Origin: Spirogloea muscicola
Lineage: Eukaryota > Streptophyta > Zygnematophyceae > Spirogloeales > Spirogloeaceae
Length of the DNA: 60,762 nt
NCBI GenBank assembly: GCA_009602725.1
Contig: WELB01000020.1
Coordinates: forward strand, 377,461-438,222
Reading direction: 5' to 3'
Part shown: one piece after another, positions 44,515 to 56,115 of the stretch
How the letters are laid out: the number at the start of each line of letters is the position of its first letter
Position numbering within the stretch: position 1 is the stretch's first letter
The notes under the pieces: model-generated
The model's database searches: none
Seen by the model: the letters and a program-made list of their open reading frames with translations, nothing else
Told to the model about the DNA's origin: nothing
Position numbers and translations under genes: made by a program

Positions 44515-47500
44515 GTTGCAGAGACCAGATATCCTTGGACGTGCTTCAGGCTTGCAAGAAGTCCCTCTGGCTTTTCAAACAGCGCGCTGTAGAATAGAGC
44601 AGACGGAAGTACAAACTGCAATTAATGGCAGCATCAGTAGCAAGCAGGCAAGGGCTGAAGCCGATGTTATGCAGGAAGCAGCATTGGGAATTCTTAAGAA
44701 GGCAGTAACTTTGTCAGAGCCAGTATCCCCAAAGAAGGCCAAAGCTAGTATCAAAGACAACACCAAGTCGAGCTTGCAACTGCTTCAAGCGGAGGAGCTT
44801 GTTGACAATGAAATGGCAAGGAGCAGGACAACACACAGCCCTGCAGATGATGCACTGCACGAGGCACACCACCAGAAGCTTGCAGAGTTAGTGGATGAAC
44901 TGCAGCTTATCAGAGCTCATGCTCTTGACTTGGAACAGCGATACAGCTCTTACTTAAAGGGAGCTCGTAGGTTGATGACTAACCTTCTCACCACGTGATC
45001 ATTGAACCTGTTGATAAAGTGCAACAGTGTGATGAGCAGCCTATTGTCTGCTGATAGATCAAGATTTTGCCATCAATCGTCTTGCCTGTATGTCTATCTT
45101 GACATCAACTAGATAGTATCATAAATTGTTTGCCCAATCAAGATGACTTTTTGCTCGTACTGCATCTTCAGTCGCTATCGAGAAAGTGCGCGCAACCTGA
45201 TACATTATATTGCTCTTCGCAACCGTGACATACGTATGCTTCAATCGGTATGACCACCCTTATCAATGACTCTAGCCAGCCAGATTCAGAACATGCTGTC
45301 TTTAGAGGTCAAGTAGGGCAAGCCTCTCCTTGGAAAAGGTGCCCATATTTAGCTGCTGTTGAGTAGTACCCCAGATGTCATTTAGGCACTCCATCACCTT
45401 GTAATCACTTAAACAACCACGTCAATGTATACTTATCATCCAACAGCAATGACCTGCATACAGAGGTTGGGAGATCTGGGCCTGTCTTCCCTTGGTCGTA
45501 CAGAGGCACACACTCTTGCCTCCATCACTGCAGTTCTTAGAGTTCTCCACACACTGCTACATGATTACCCAAACGATAGTGTGAGTAACCCATCAATCCA
45601 ACTCATCAGCAACAATGATGTGCGAATTGATAACTTCGCAACTGCCTGCCTGAGATTATGCAATTTAGCAAGGGAAGTGTGTAAGACCACCAAATAACTC
45701 TATGCAACCTAGAGTCCTCCAGAGTGTCCTGTAAGTGCTAGGTCCTGCAGAACATTTACAGCTGGCAGAGCCGATGACTGCAGCGACCTCAAGACTCCAA
45801 GAATGGAAAAGCCTCAGTGTCTCCTAGTGCAGCTCTCATTGAAGACACTCTTTTGAAGAGAGAAGTGCAAGTTGCACAAGAGCTGGAGGCTGTGGTCATG
45901 GGCTTCCAGGCTGGCGACAACTATCTGCATGCCAACACCCTGGACCTTTTGAAGGGGCCCCCTGTTGATGGACGCAAAACATACATTATGGTGACCCTGC
46001 CGTCAGAGGTAAAAATCTGAATCAAGCTTAACTGACTGCTTGTGGCACTGATCCTTGCACTCAAGCTATTAGTCAGAGAGGGTTGCCACGAACATCCTCA
46101 GTAATGATGAGTATACTAGCGGATCACTAACTTTTCCACAGAACCTGTGAACTTCAGAGGCAGTTTTTATTGGACAATATCTGAGCTGTGTATTTCTTGA
46201 TCCGCGTTGTCAGGCAGCACACAATCCTAAGCTGATTGAGGGCCTTCTTGGTGCTGGCATGGATGTAGCTCGTGTAAATTGTGCTCACGACGCCCCTGAG
46301 ATATGGAGAAGGATTGTTGACAACATTCGCTGCTGCAGGTTGATACACTGTTGGGCGAAAGTAGTATTGACATCTTTGTCGTTCCTGAGGATAAACTTGT
46401 GCAAGTTTAAATCTCTGGATACTGATCAGTAATATGTCATACGTTCTGCATAGCGAGAAGCGTGGGCAACACTGCCCAATACTCATGGACCTTGCTGGGC
46501 CAAAGCTTCGAACTGGCCCACTCAAGGTTAGTGACAATGACTACAACCATGCTGGCCATAGAGGGACATATGCTCCTCTATATGCAAGTATGCAATCATG
46601 CAATAAGGGGTCAAGCCCTCACCTTGCTCCTAGTCTTACTTGATGTGGTATGATCCTGTTTTGTCAGACAGGCGTTGACATGAAGAAGTTCTGCAGACAA
46701 GCATTGCTTGGATTGTCACATGCCTGTAACTGTCATAATCGAAGAGGCACTCAGTGTGCACTATTTGATAAGTCTACTGCCAACACAGATGGACCTGATA
46801 AGGTCTTGACTTGTGCTATTCACTTGCAGCCTGGTCCACAAGTCAAGAAAGTAAAGCCTGCCATAGATGCACTGGGCAACGTCATTGGACCAGCGCGCAT
46901 CTGGTTAGCAAGAGCCGGTGTAGATCCGCCAGCTACAGTCGAGATAGATGCTGTCCTACCTGTGGAGGCCGAGGATGAGTGGCTCAGGAGTCTGCATGAG
47001 GGCGATGCACTAGCCTTCATGGATGCTCGTGGCAAGGTAATTTGATCCCGCACACTATGATAGTTGACCTTAAGGCACAGTGCAGGCAGAGCAAGTCTAG
47101 TCAAGCAGGCTCGGCAACCTCTCTCTGAGTGGATTGCCAGTCCACTTGTTTTCACCCTGCAGAAGCGCACTTTGAGAATCACGGAGATAGTAGACGTGGA
47201 TGGGCATCTTGGTCTTTGCGTGGAGAGTGAGAAGAGATTTTATATGTTGGTGAGCAAGCTGGCAACCATAACATGAGGCAAGAGCCACAGATCATGAGCT
47301 GTTGCATGAACTTCAGCAGACGTGCAGATTACAGCAGTGTGTAGTTCAAAAATTTGAACTACACACTGCACATAGTGAGACCAGAAGCTCAACCCTTCCA
47401 ATCACTTACTATACAGAGTGGAACAGAGCTGAGGCTTGTTGGTGCGGGTGACAATGGATCAAGCAAGGACATTTTGGGCAGGACGACCTATGTGGGAGCC

Positions 47501-49523
47501 TTGCCTGCGATGGAGAGGTCAATTATCCTTAAGAAAGGCGACATATTGGTTTTGACCAGGGAGGCAAGCCCTGGAGAGCCAGCAGAGTACAGCAAGACTG
47601 GAAAATTAGTCAAACCTGCTCATGTATCTTGTGAAATACCTACGGTCTTTGAGAATGTCAAGGTACTAAGCTTGGCCCTCATCTGGTATGCTGCATCAGA
47701 AGTTGCACTGCTATTGTGTGCTTTTCAGCCTCCATGTCTGCTACTTTGTCAAACCCATAGAGTATTCTTGAGATTGGACTAGAGGTTTGTGCACAATTTC
47801 TGAGTTATGCAAGTTGCTCTCTCAGAGTGGTGAGCCAATAAAGCTCGATGATGGAAAGATTGAAGGGGTGATCAAGGATGTAAATAAGGATGAAATACGA
47901 ATGAAAGTTACTCGAGCAGCTGATAAAGGAAGCAAGCTCAAGAGTCAAAAGGTCATGGTTCACATCTTACGTAGCCTCTTGCATGATTATCTATGACATA
48001 GTAGCTGCAATGTTGCTCAATTGCTGAGATGAGCTTAGATATGTGTTTCTCACAGAGGCTAGGATCTCCACTGCATTGCACTAATATAATTGGAATTGCT
48101 GTTGATCTGCCAGGCTATCAATCTGCCTGACAGCACACTAGACCTACAGGGGCTGACCAAGCAGGATATCATGGATCTTGACTTCATAGCTGCCAATGCC
48201 GATATGGTTGCATTCTCCTTTGTAAGCACCACAGAAATGCTGTGCTCCTTCATTCGTAGACTAGTGGTGATCTAATCTCTTACAAGCTCAGAATATCACT
48301 TTGTGCAAGGAAACGGCAAGCTCTTACGAAGCTCACTACCTTCTGCAGGTCAACGATGCCAGCGATGTTGCTAAGCTTCAAGAGGAGCTGAAGCTGCGAG
48401 GAGCTTGTAATCTAGGGATTGTGCTGAAGATAGAGACCAAACATGGCTTTGAAAATCTTCCTTACATGCTTCTTCAGGTGCAGCCCATGTGCCCTGCTGA
48501 AGACCTCCTGCAGCTTGGCCTTTACTTCGTTTTGGCTAATCTCTTGGAGCAATTCAAGGTGTTTCAGCCTGGTTATCTGACAACATACGTCACAGCAGAT
48601 GCTCTACTTCGATGTGCTTAATGTGCAACCACTTCCGATCAGCAGGGCATGAAGACTGGCAACCCCTTGGGAGTCATGATTGCCAGGGGTGACTTGGCCG
48701 TGGAGCTCGGATGGGAGCGTTTAGCTGGTAATCAAGTGCTTCCGGCAAACAAGTCCAGAATGACGGAGTGAACCAACAATTTGTAATTGTTGGCATCACA
48801 CAGCACAGGACGCCCTTGCCAAGTGTATCACCTTCCTGTATGTGTGCCGCGGTGCTACTGTGCAGAGGTTCAGGAACAGATACTGTGGTTGTGTGAAGCT
48901 GCGCACGTTCCTGTGATATGGGCAACGCAGGTATGTCACGCATGCATTGTCTGGCCTCTTGCACGTGTGTCATGCCATGTTCCCACAGAATTTCTAATTC
49001 GTTTACAGGCAATGGTTGTTCTGTGCAAGCAGCAATGTTGGATTGGTTACATGAAGGTGGAATGTTGCAAGGATATCTTCCATGGTGCATGATGGTGTTG
49101 GTCTCATGTCAGGTACTTGAGAGCCTAGCAAAGGCAGGACTACCTTCAAGAGCTGAGATTACAGATGCAGCTATGGGGGAGAGGTCAGGCCCATTCTCAC
49201 TGCTGTGCTCACTCGCAACAGCATGCAGACATGCCCATAATAAGTACTGTTGAAAGTGGTGCAATCCCTCTTGCCTAAAAGCAACCAGCATGAGCAGCAT
49301 GGAAGAGCATGTCATACACCAGATCCTGCCTCACAGGTCCATCTGCTGCGCATGCAGGGCCGAGTGTGTGATGCTGAACAAGGGCCCCCACATTGTGAGG
49401 GCAGTTAGCATCTTGGCCGACATCTTGGTGCGCATGAGCAGCCACCAGTCCAAGAAGCAGTCCATGCTCCGATCGCTCCACGTATCGCAATGCTTTGAAG
49501 AAGGGGCAACACCGCCAGCCTGA
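44515..49523 (+). CDS. Pyruvate kinase-like protein without the allosteric C-terminal domain
   Basis: Would transfer phosphate from phosphoenolpyruvate to ADP. Exons: 44515-44970, 45172-45247, 45464-45580, 45784-46008, 46214-46338, 46454-46526, 46830-47036, 47163-47249, 47417-47662, 47826-47951, 48114-48221, 48349-48477, 48646-48727, 48866-48930, 49113-49183, 49358-49523; at least 785 residues. The N-terminal 250 or so include a helical stretch and the family mark [20 protein letters not shown], then [16 protein letters not shown]. Catalytic parts are intact: ARVNCAHD (the R.N...H site), [18 protein letters not shown] with Lys and Glu, the metal-binding Asp in [17 protein letters not shown], and [16 protein letters not shown]. 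It ends soon after the last barrel strand ([18 protein letters not shown]), so the usual PK C domain is absent. This matches the plant family typified by Arabidopsis At3g49160 and its bacterial relatives. Activity is inferred from conserved residues. Confidence 0.9.
47334..47369. repeat. 17-bp perfect foldback with a 2-nt loop in an intron of the pyruvate kinase-like gene
   Basis: Left arm 47334-47350 (GCAGTGTGTAGTTCAAA), loop AA, right arm 47353-47369 (TTTGAACTACACACTGC). It lies in the intron 47250-47416, 47 bases before the 3' splice site. Confidence 0.93.
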
Positions 49524-50824
49524 CCTCCAGCTTGGCTCGCAACCAGCGGTCAAACAGCGCGACCAGCCCGCCCCTTTTGGCCGCCAGTAAACAGAGTCAT
49601 AGTGTGATGCCGAATACTTGTACCACAGAGCCGCTGTAAGTGGCACTAGTCTCGGGCCAGCTCTACAGTAATTTCAATTATCATTGACCTACCTCTGCAT
49701 GTGCTCTAGATGGGCGCTCAGAGGCCACCTATGTTGATTTATACCTGCGCGATACTGTACCGCCAGGGGGAATGCAACCTGGTGCATTAGAGGCACAACC
49801 AGCCCGTCGCGTGTACCTTGCTCCTGAGGCTTGTCAGGGGTTAGATACCTCTGACAGCCTTGTAAGGCCACACTAGTGACTGAAGAGATTCATACATCAC
49901 CTAAAGAAGGTGATGTATGACATTCTGGCCTAAAAGGCATCTGTCTGAATGAGAAGGTTGGTCAATACTGGTCTGACATGACAGATGAACAAGGACGGTT
50001 GCTTGTTGGTTGTCAAACCACATTATCACTGATGATGTCTCATAGTATGTCATGTGACAAACACGCAAGCATGCTTATCCTTGATGTCCTTGCATAATAC
50101 AAGAGTGGCGCACGCTTCTGTGGCCTGACTGTCTCAGGACAGACTCGACCAGTTGCAGTACAAGTATCAAACCCTTTGGCTATGGAATGAAGTTTTTACC
50201 ACAACAATGTACTGCACAGCAGTCAAAGCAGTTGCGTCAAGTAGCTCGCTTTGCCTTCAAGTGAATTCTCATGTAAAGCAGCTGCAGCCTGCTGCAATGC
50301 ACAACCAAGTTAGTGATTGACGCGAAGAACCCAGCTGCAGCTGGAATGCAACCAGCCCACAGAGGCTTTCGGTTCTTCATGCCTAGCAAGTTTGGCACGC
50401 AAGCAATGTGCTGAGAGCTTCCGAGTCTGGCGCAGTCCCCCGATAATCAAAGCAGCACCTGGCAGCTCACGGCACCCTGGGCTCACAGCAATGCATCTCA
50501 AGGGCGACCGCAGAGGCAGTCCCTGTCCGTGGCTTGCAAGCCACAAAAATGGGGTCTTCGGTGCTATTCACGCGAGTGCCAAAAAGGTTTTGGGAGCAGT
50601 AGAGGGCCCAAGATAGGCCTGCGCCTGCGCACTCTAGTCGGCCTGTTAGACTCAGTTCCTGCAGCGGAACAGGTCCCATGCAGCCATCAATCCGTCACTT
50701 CTTCTTCCTAGCGAGACTGACCTCGCGTTGCCTGACACGCAAGACGCAATAAAACTGTCTCCGGAGCACCCTCCTCTTGAGGTTGCCCTGCCTGGCTGCA
50801 CGATCGTGCGCAGCGCTTGTCATC
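49524..50824. other. Intergenic between convergent pyruvate kinase-like and propeller-like genes
   Basis: No gene recognised. Contains both 3' flanks and the foldback at 49890-49920. Confidence 0.45.
49890..49920. repeat. 12-bp perfect foldback with a 7-nt loop
   Basis: TCATACATCACC, loop TAAAGAA, GGTGATGTATGA. It lies 370 bp downstream of the pyruvate kinase-like stop; there is no T tract after it. Confidence 0.88.
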
Positions 50825-53800
50825 CTAGCAGTGGCCCTTCTGGCCAGGAGCCAGCGGCGCACGCGGCGGCGAGGGCGGTCGGCCTGCGCGCTTGGCGCGG
50901 CACCCGTGCTTGGGGTGCTTCGCGTGAGATGGGTTGTGCTTCAGCTGGTAAGGCAGCGTCAGCACCACGGGCCGGCGCTGGATGCAGATGCCCTGCGGCG
51001 ACGCCGCGCTGCTTGCCTGTGGCAGCGGTATCTGGTACACAAGGCCCTCGCTACCGGGCTTGCGGTAGTTCACGGTTGCCAGATTGATGATCTTGCATAT
51101 GGAAGAAACAATGTCAGCTGCAAAGCCATCCTAATCAGCTGAACAAGAAACAATGTCAGCTGCAAAGCCATTCTAATCAGCTGAACAAGACAATGATAGT
51201 GGCCTGCCGGGTCCTCTATGCAGCGGTGTGCCTCTTCCGAGCATCTCGAGAAAGCCAAGTGCTTGTCGCTTTAATACGAGCATTGATTCTCCGTCAGCGC
51301 ATCTAACACTGTCGCACCTGGATGAAGGAGGCGGTGCCGGTCGTGATGGGCGCATATGCCTTGCTGTTGGAGGAGAACACCGCCAGCCTGCCCACGCCAT
51401 TAGCATCACTGCATGTGTGGAGGGGCATTAGGAAACATTGCTGTCAGTTGTGCTCGCTGCCACTTCCTGTTTCAGCAATATTTGCTGCCAATCCTGTTTC
51501 AGCGGACTTCCTGCTTTTATTTCCAAGCATCGAGCTCCATGGGGACTCCTTACGACGAGCATGGAGGCAGCAAGCAGTGGCTGGAAAGGCGTAAAGAATC
51601 TCAAACAAAATCTCGCAAGCAATTGAGGACCTTCTGGCACCTCGCAAAGGGTCAATACCAGCGGCAGACCACACCTGCAGGTAACTTTGTCGCATGGCAG
51701 CTTGAGGGTGCTGGAGGGGGTGCCAACGCGGCCACTTTTCACAACGTAGGGGATAAAGACAACGCCGGCGGCTGTGCGCACAAGAATGTTGGAGCGTGCA
51801 AGGTCGAGGTCGATGGACACAAGCCCCGTGGGACTGGGGCTCTCGACGGTGACCGTGGAGATGGCCGCCAGTGTCGTAAGCTTGAAGCTCGTCACAGACG
51901 CTTTATTGGACGCAATGGTCATCACAAGAGTATCGGTGCAGGTCACCTGCTTGGCTGGCAGGGCAGTCTGCAGATGCCAATGAAAACGGTTCTTTGAGCA
52001 TCAGCACTGAGCATCAGCACTGTGCAAGTGACTGACTGTTTGACATATACCTTGAAGGTGTTGTATCGGCTGCTGATTCTCCGCCATAGATCATTCATCT
52101 CATGCCAATCACAGGTTGAGTATTGTGGAAATACACACTATATCACTCAAGACTTCTGATGAGCAGTCGACAATCATCAAATTAAGCATGTCTTCAAATC
52201 CTATTGCTCCATCGCGTATCTTGTTATAGAGTTGATCTCACAATGCTCCTATAGAGCAGACCTGATCCTTGTAAAGCAAAGCTTACACCAGTTGCAAGCT
52301 TGACAGCATGGTGGCAGGCGGATTGCTGACATGTACCTTGACAGCGCCCACTTGCACAAACTTTTGCACCTTCGTCGAGTTGTCGAAGGCGAACGACACC
52401 AAAGTAGCTGTGCAAAAGCATGCCAGAATATCAGCTGTGTCCAATTTTGACAAAGCAGTCATCTGCCCGAGACAGGCTTTACCAAGTGCTCTTATTTTGA
52501 GCTAATTGTCAGTTGGCTCAGGCTTCTCGTAGAATGAACGGCCTTCTTAGTCGCGGAGGGAATAAACACACACATGAAGACGCATCGATGGCGATCATCC
52601 GTGTATCGGTGCAAAATTCCACCGACTTGCAGCTGAAGCCCCTGACACCGGTAATCTTGCTGGCCAAGAGAGTCTGAAGAATGCCTCCAGCTGCAAGTGC
52701 AAGCCAAGGCTATTGTCAGCCTTGGTTTAGGTTTTTGTCATGCCTTGACCACGCTGATCCTGATGGCGAGGCAGACGCCTCCTACTGCTCCATACAAATT
52801 GTTACTGACTTTCAAGCCAATGCAGAGGCGCCCTGCTAGCTCTGGCAAGCCACAACTGAATGATCTATTCGCTATGTGGAGACTGAAGGCATAAGTAGCT
52901 TACTTGTTGTGTCGATGACAACAATGTCGGCAGCAGTCTGCCCACAGGCGGCAAGGTACCGCCCTGTGGGGCTGAGGCTGATGTCCTGTGGCCCGAACGG
53001 CAGGGAGAGGGTCCCCTTGACGACAGGCCCGCCTGCGTTAGCGACGTTGATGAGAGCAATCTTCTTCTGGCTCGGCTGCGACACGTAGCCCGTGGTGCCA
53101 GCCAGATTGATCTGGCACTGCAAGGTTACCAAGCACCGCCGAGAGCACCATCAGCAAGAAGACTAGCACAGAAGACTAGCTGCTTCGACCCACTGCTGAC
53201 TACAAGGCATGCAGTATACAACAAGCCTAAATGTGCAGCACGAAGATGACGTGTCAGGTGAGGGCATGCACGCAAAGCGGTGCTGCTAGCGCCTGCCAAC
53301 CTGTCCGTAAGCTACACCAAGTGTAAGCGGCCGGCTACTGCCGGAGCCCACTAGTGTGTCCGTGACTTCATCAAACTGCCACACTCGCCCGTTGGGTGCC
53401 GACAGCAGCAGGCCGGGAGCTGCAAGTATGGCATGCACAGAGCCAGGATGACAAACTCGCCGTCACGAGCCGAATGGCCGCTGCAGCGGCAGTGCATGCA
53501 ACCGGGGGACCAGTATGGGCACGGATACATTGCAGAAAAGGTTGAGTACTATGCGCATCTTCTCAGCTGATAAGCTTGTGGCGGCATGAGGGGGGTTGGG
53601 ATGACACAGAAGAGCTGCTGATGTTCAGGGGCGGTTGTAAAAGCCAGCCGAGCACAACGAGAGGAAGCCATTGGCCACATGAGCGGAGCTGCAGACTGGG
53701 CAACTCAGGGCCCTCACAGTTTCCCGTGTCGGCAGAGAGGACATTGATTGAGCTGAGGCAAGAGGATGGGATCCCACTGGGAAGGGGGGCTCATCGTGGT

Positions 53801-53904
53801 ACTCAACCTGGTGGAGGTGGTGGAGGGGGTGACGAGGCAGCACAGGCAGTGCCGACCGTCGTCAGGACCAGCGCCAGGACCAGGGAGCTCCGAGTGGCAG
53901 CCAT
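50825..53904 (-). CDS. Secreted beta-propeller-like protein with basic C terminus
   Basis: Function unknown. Eight exons in transcription order: 53904-53808, 53419-53301, 53117-52904, 52690-52574, 52407-52337, 51967-51675, 51408-51318, 51130-50825; 1308 nt, 435 residues, all phases matching. The start gives a signal peptide followed by a proline run (MAATRSSLVLALVLTTVGTA, then SSPPPPPPP). The body resembles YVTN-type propeller blades: LLLSAPNGRVWQFDEVTDTL, PFGPQDISLSPTGRYLAACG, ADIVVIDTT, LVSFAFDNSTKVQKFVQVGA, LVSIDLDLARSNILV and GRLAVFSSNSKAYAPI. The last exon starts DGFAADIVSSICKIINLATV and ends in a Lys/Arg/Pro-rich tail without a hydrophobic GPI signal, unlike the similar gene at 23036. 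The final intron's acceptor lies inside a 41-bp tandem duplication. The propeller assignment is tentative; the secretion signal is clear. Confidence 0.72.
51105..51190. repeat. 41-bp tandem duplication spanning a 3' splice site
   Basis: The phrase beginning AACAATGTCAGCTGCAAAGC and ending TCTAATCAGCTGAACAAG occurs twice in direct succession with one C/T change. On the minus strand each copy carries GATTAG followed by GATGGC or AATGGC, so the acceptor of the last exon of the propeller-like gene is duplicated. Confidence 0.88.
52001..52030. repeat. Short tandem duplication
   Basis: GAGCATCAGCACT occurs twice in direct succession within the intron before the exon at 51967. Confidence 0.8.
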
Positions 53905-54770
53905 GCTTCCGCGCTCACTGCGAGGCACGGAGCGCCTGGTCAGCAGGATGGCAACGTGCTCTGAGGCTTCAGCAGGCAGCCAAGCATCGAGGAGCAGCCG
54001 GGCTGCCATTGTCAAGGGTGAGTCTCGTAAAGGGCTGAGGCCTCGAGCCAAAGCAACGAGCTCGGCAGGAGAACCAGCACCACCGTGGCAGAGCTTGCTG
54101 AGATTGCTGCACCCACATTGCCACTGGGCTGGTCTCGACGGCAGGCCACGAGGAGGAGGAGTGGACTGTAGGATGCCTCGCAAGGTGGGCAGCGACCCAC
54201 CTGATCGCGAGAGCTCCGAGCGGCGCCGCCTGGGAGCTGCTGCCGGCTGCTCGGTGGAGCTCGCCGTGGGCTGGCAGCTCGGGGCTGCGGCGGCGAGCCT
54301 GCGGCGCGAGGGCAGGCGGGCTCGGCGTCCGGATCCCGTCTTGGGGCTGCGGGCGGCGGAGGAGTCAGTCCTGCAGGGGGCCGCTGGGGGAGCAACGGTG
54401 GGAGCGAGGGGAAGATGGAGTAACGGCTGGGTGAGGAATGTGGAGAGAAGTGGGGTGGAGAGGGAGGCAGGGGAGGGAGGGGGAGAAGAGAGAGGGGGGG
54501 GGAGGGAGGGGCTGGCCACGCCGGGGCGACACCCCCCCCCCAACGGGCCGCTGACGGTCAACGCCGCGGGAAAGGCGGGGGCGCCCGCCACGCGGCGCAT
54601 CCAACGGACTTACCTGCCGCCGGCGCCGCGCCGCCACCTCGCGCCTCGGCAAAACCCGCTTCTTCGATCCTTGCCACCGGCGCCATGCCGACGCCGACTT
54701 GGCAGGGCTGGCGGAGTCGACGGAGTCGGTAGTCACGCGGGAGGGCGGAGAAACGTCGTCATGGACACTC
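53905..54770. other. 5' flank of the minus-strand propeller-like gene
   Basis: GC-rich; a purine-rich (GGGAGG) tract lies at 54460-54515. A long open frame across 53576-55135 on the plus strand reflects composition and shows no known domain. Probably promoter and 5' UTR of the gene at 53904. Confidence 0.5.
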
Positions 54771-55395
54771 TACATCTTGTACATTCGTTTGGGCTGGCCT
54801 TCTCGTCTTCATTGGGCTGGCTTTGCCAGCCCCTCTTCTCTATGGGCGAGCACTTCCTTTCACAGCCACTGCCTTCGAGTGGGAGAGCTGTTGTGCGAGA
54901 GGCCAGCCCAAAGAAATGCACAAGGTCCAAAGGGCCAGAGTCCCTAAAAGACCACAACAGATTTGCAGGAGTCATGGAGAGTAGGTTCGTACTTCTTGCG
55001 CCTTCTGGCCCTTTCAGACCTGTACGTTCTTTTTTCTGGGCTGGTCAATTACAGCCATCGCCCTCTACTGGACGAGTCTTCCTTCAGAGCTTGTACAGTC
55101 CTTTAGCCTCTTCAGGCCCCGCAGTCGCTGCTTAGCTCGTAATTTTGGCCCCCTTCGAACCTTGTCAATTCTTTTCGGGCTGGCTTCTCACAGCCCTTGC
55201 CCCCGTTGGGAGAGCCACTTCTTCTCCTTTGGGCTGTCCTCTCATACCCTAGCCATTGCATTCCATTGGACGAGCTGTTTCGTACCTTTCCGAGGTCTTC
55301 TTCGTCGAGGAAGGAGAAGCTCGTCCAATATTAGGGGACCCGTCACCCGAACACTGAGTTCTCCTGACCTCCGGCTGCTCAACAGGGGCTATTGA
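54770..55395 (+). repeat. Cluster of hairpin modules ending in a LINE terminal tag
   Basis: Plus-oriented modules at about 54775-54870 (two stems: TTGGGCTGGCCTTCTCG and TTGGGCTGGCTTTGCCAGCC), 55025-55080 (CAGCCATCGCCCTCTACTGG), 55165-55225 (TCGGGCTGGCTTCTCACAGC, then CCATTGGGAG-like CCGTTGGGAGAGCC) and 55228-55280. A minus copy at about 54895-54940 (GAGAGGCCAGCCCAAAGAAA). The block ends with frame SSPDLRLLNRGY-stop at 55395, a LINE 3' tag. Confidence 0.75.
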
Positions 55396-55439
55396 GCACC
55401 CAGCAGCCACTTGTGTCGCTGTGAGCTTTTACGCTTTTC

Positions 55440-55640
55440 TGGCCCCTTCGAACTTTGTTCATTCTATTTTCTGGGCTGGTCAATCACAGCCATCGCCCTC
55501 TACTGGAAGAGTCGTTCCTCAATGTAAGGCAATGGCTTTGAGAGGCCAGCTCCAAGTATTGTACAAGGTCTGAAAGAAAGACTCTTCCAGTAGAGGGCGA
55601 TGGCTGTACTTGGCCAGCCCCAATAGAAGACTGAGCAATG
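55440..55640. repeat. Plus and minus hairpin modules forming a 28-bp inverted repeat
   Basis: ACAGCCATCGCCCTCTACTG plus GAAGAGTC at 55486-55513 is repeated inverted as GACTCTTCCAGTAGAGGGCG plus ATGGCTGT at 55588-55615, with no mismatch. The arms are separated by about 74 bp that include GAGAGGCCAGCTCC. Confidence 0.88.
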
Positions 55641-55844
55641 GGCCGGAAGGCGCAAGAAAAGCACGACACTACTCTCCATGACTCCTGCGAGTGGGCGCTC
55701 TATAATCTATGGTCACAAAGTGTAGGGGGACTGCATTCCTGCGGCTGTTCTTTCTGACTTGCGGTTGCTAGGTAGAGGCTACAAAGTGATTTCTACATGG
55801 GACTTGCTTAGTTGTGTATCTCAAAATTTCTCTTTGGACCTTGT

Positions 55845-56115
55845 TGATTAACTTCGGGCTAGCTTTTCACCGCCCTCGCCCCTTTAGATGAGCTGCTTTC
55901 AAAGTGCAACTGGCACATGACTTCTGTGGCTGTACCGCGCTTCCCCCCTTCGGACCTTGCACCACCTTGGGACAATGTTAACTTTTACAGCCATCGCCGT
56001 ACTTTTCATGTGCTTTTAACACCAGAACAGAAAGCCATCGCCCTCTACTGGAAAAGTCTTTATTCTTTCTTTTTGTGAGCTGGCTTTCCACGGCCCTCGC
56101 GCCCTTCGGAAGAGC
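55845..56115 (+). repeat. Two further hairpin modules
   Basis: TTCGGGCTAGCTTTTCACCG then CCCTCGCCCC at about 55853-55885. The second is GCCATCGCCCTCTACTGGAA at about 56034-56053, then TGAGCTGGCTTTCCACGGCC and CTCGCGCCCTTCGGAAGAGC to 56115. Confidence 0.65.

Noticed and set aside
46650-47045. A longer version of the pyruvate kinase exon beginning at 46650
   Set aside because: The frame upstream of 46830 ([14 protein letters not shown]...) does not match the family, while CACTTGCAG at 46829 gives a clean acceptor and joins the conserved PKLRTGPLK to [10 protein letters not shown].
53576-55135. A 519-codon open frame on the plus strand
   Set aside because: It runs antisense through the signal-peptide exon and GC-rich 5' flank of the minus-strand gene and into the repeat cluster. 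It is Arg/Gly-rich with no domain; open because of composition.
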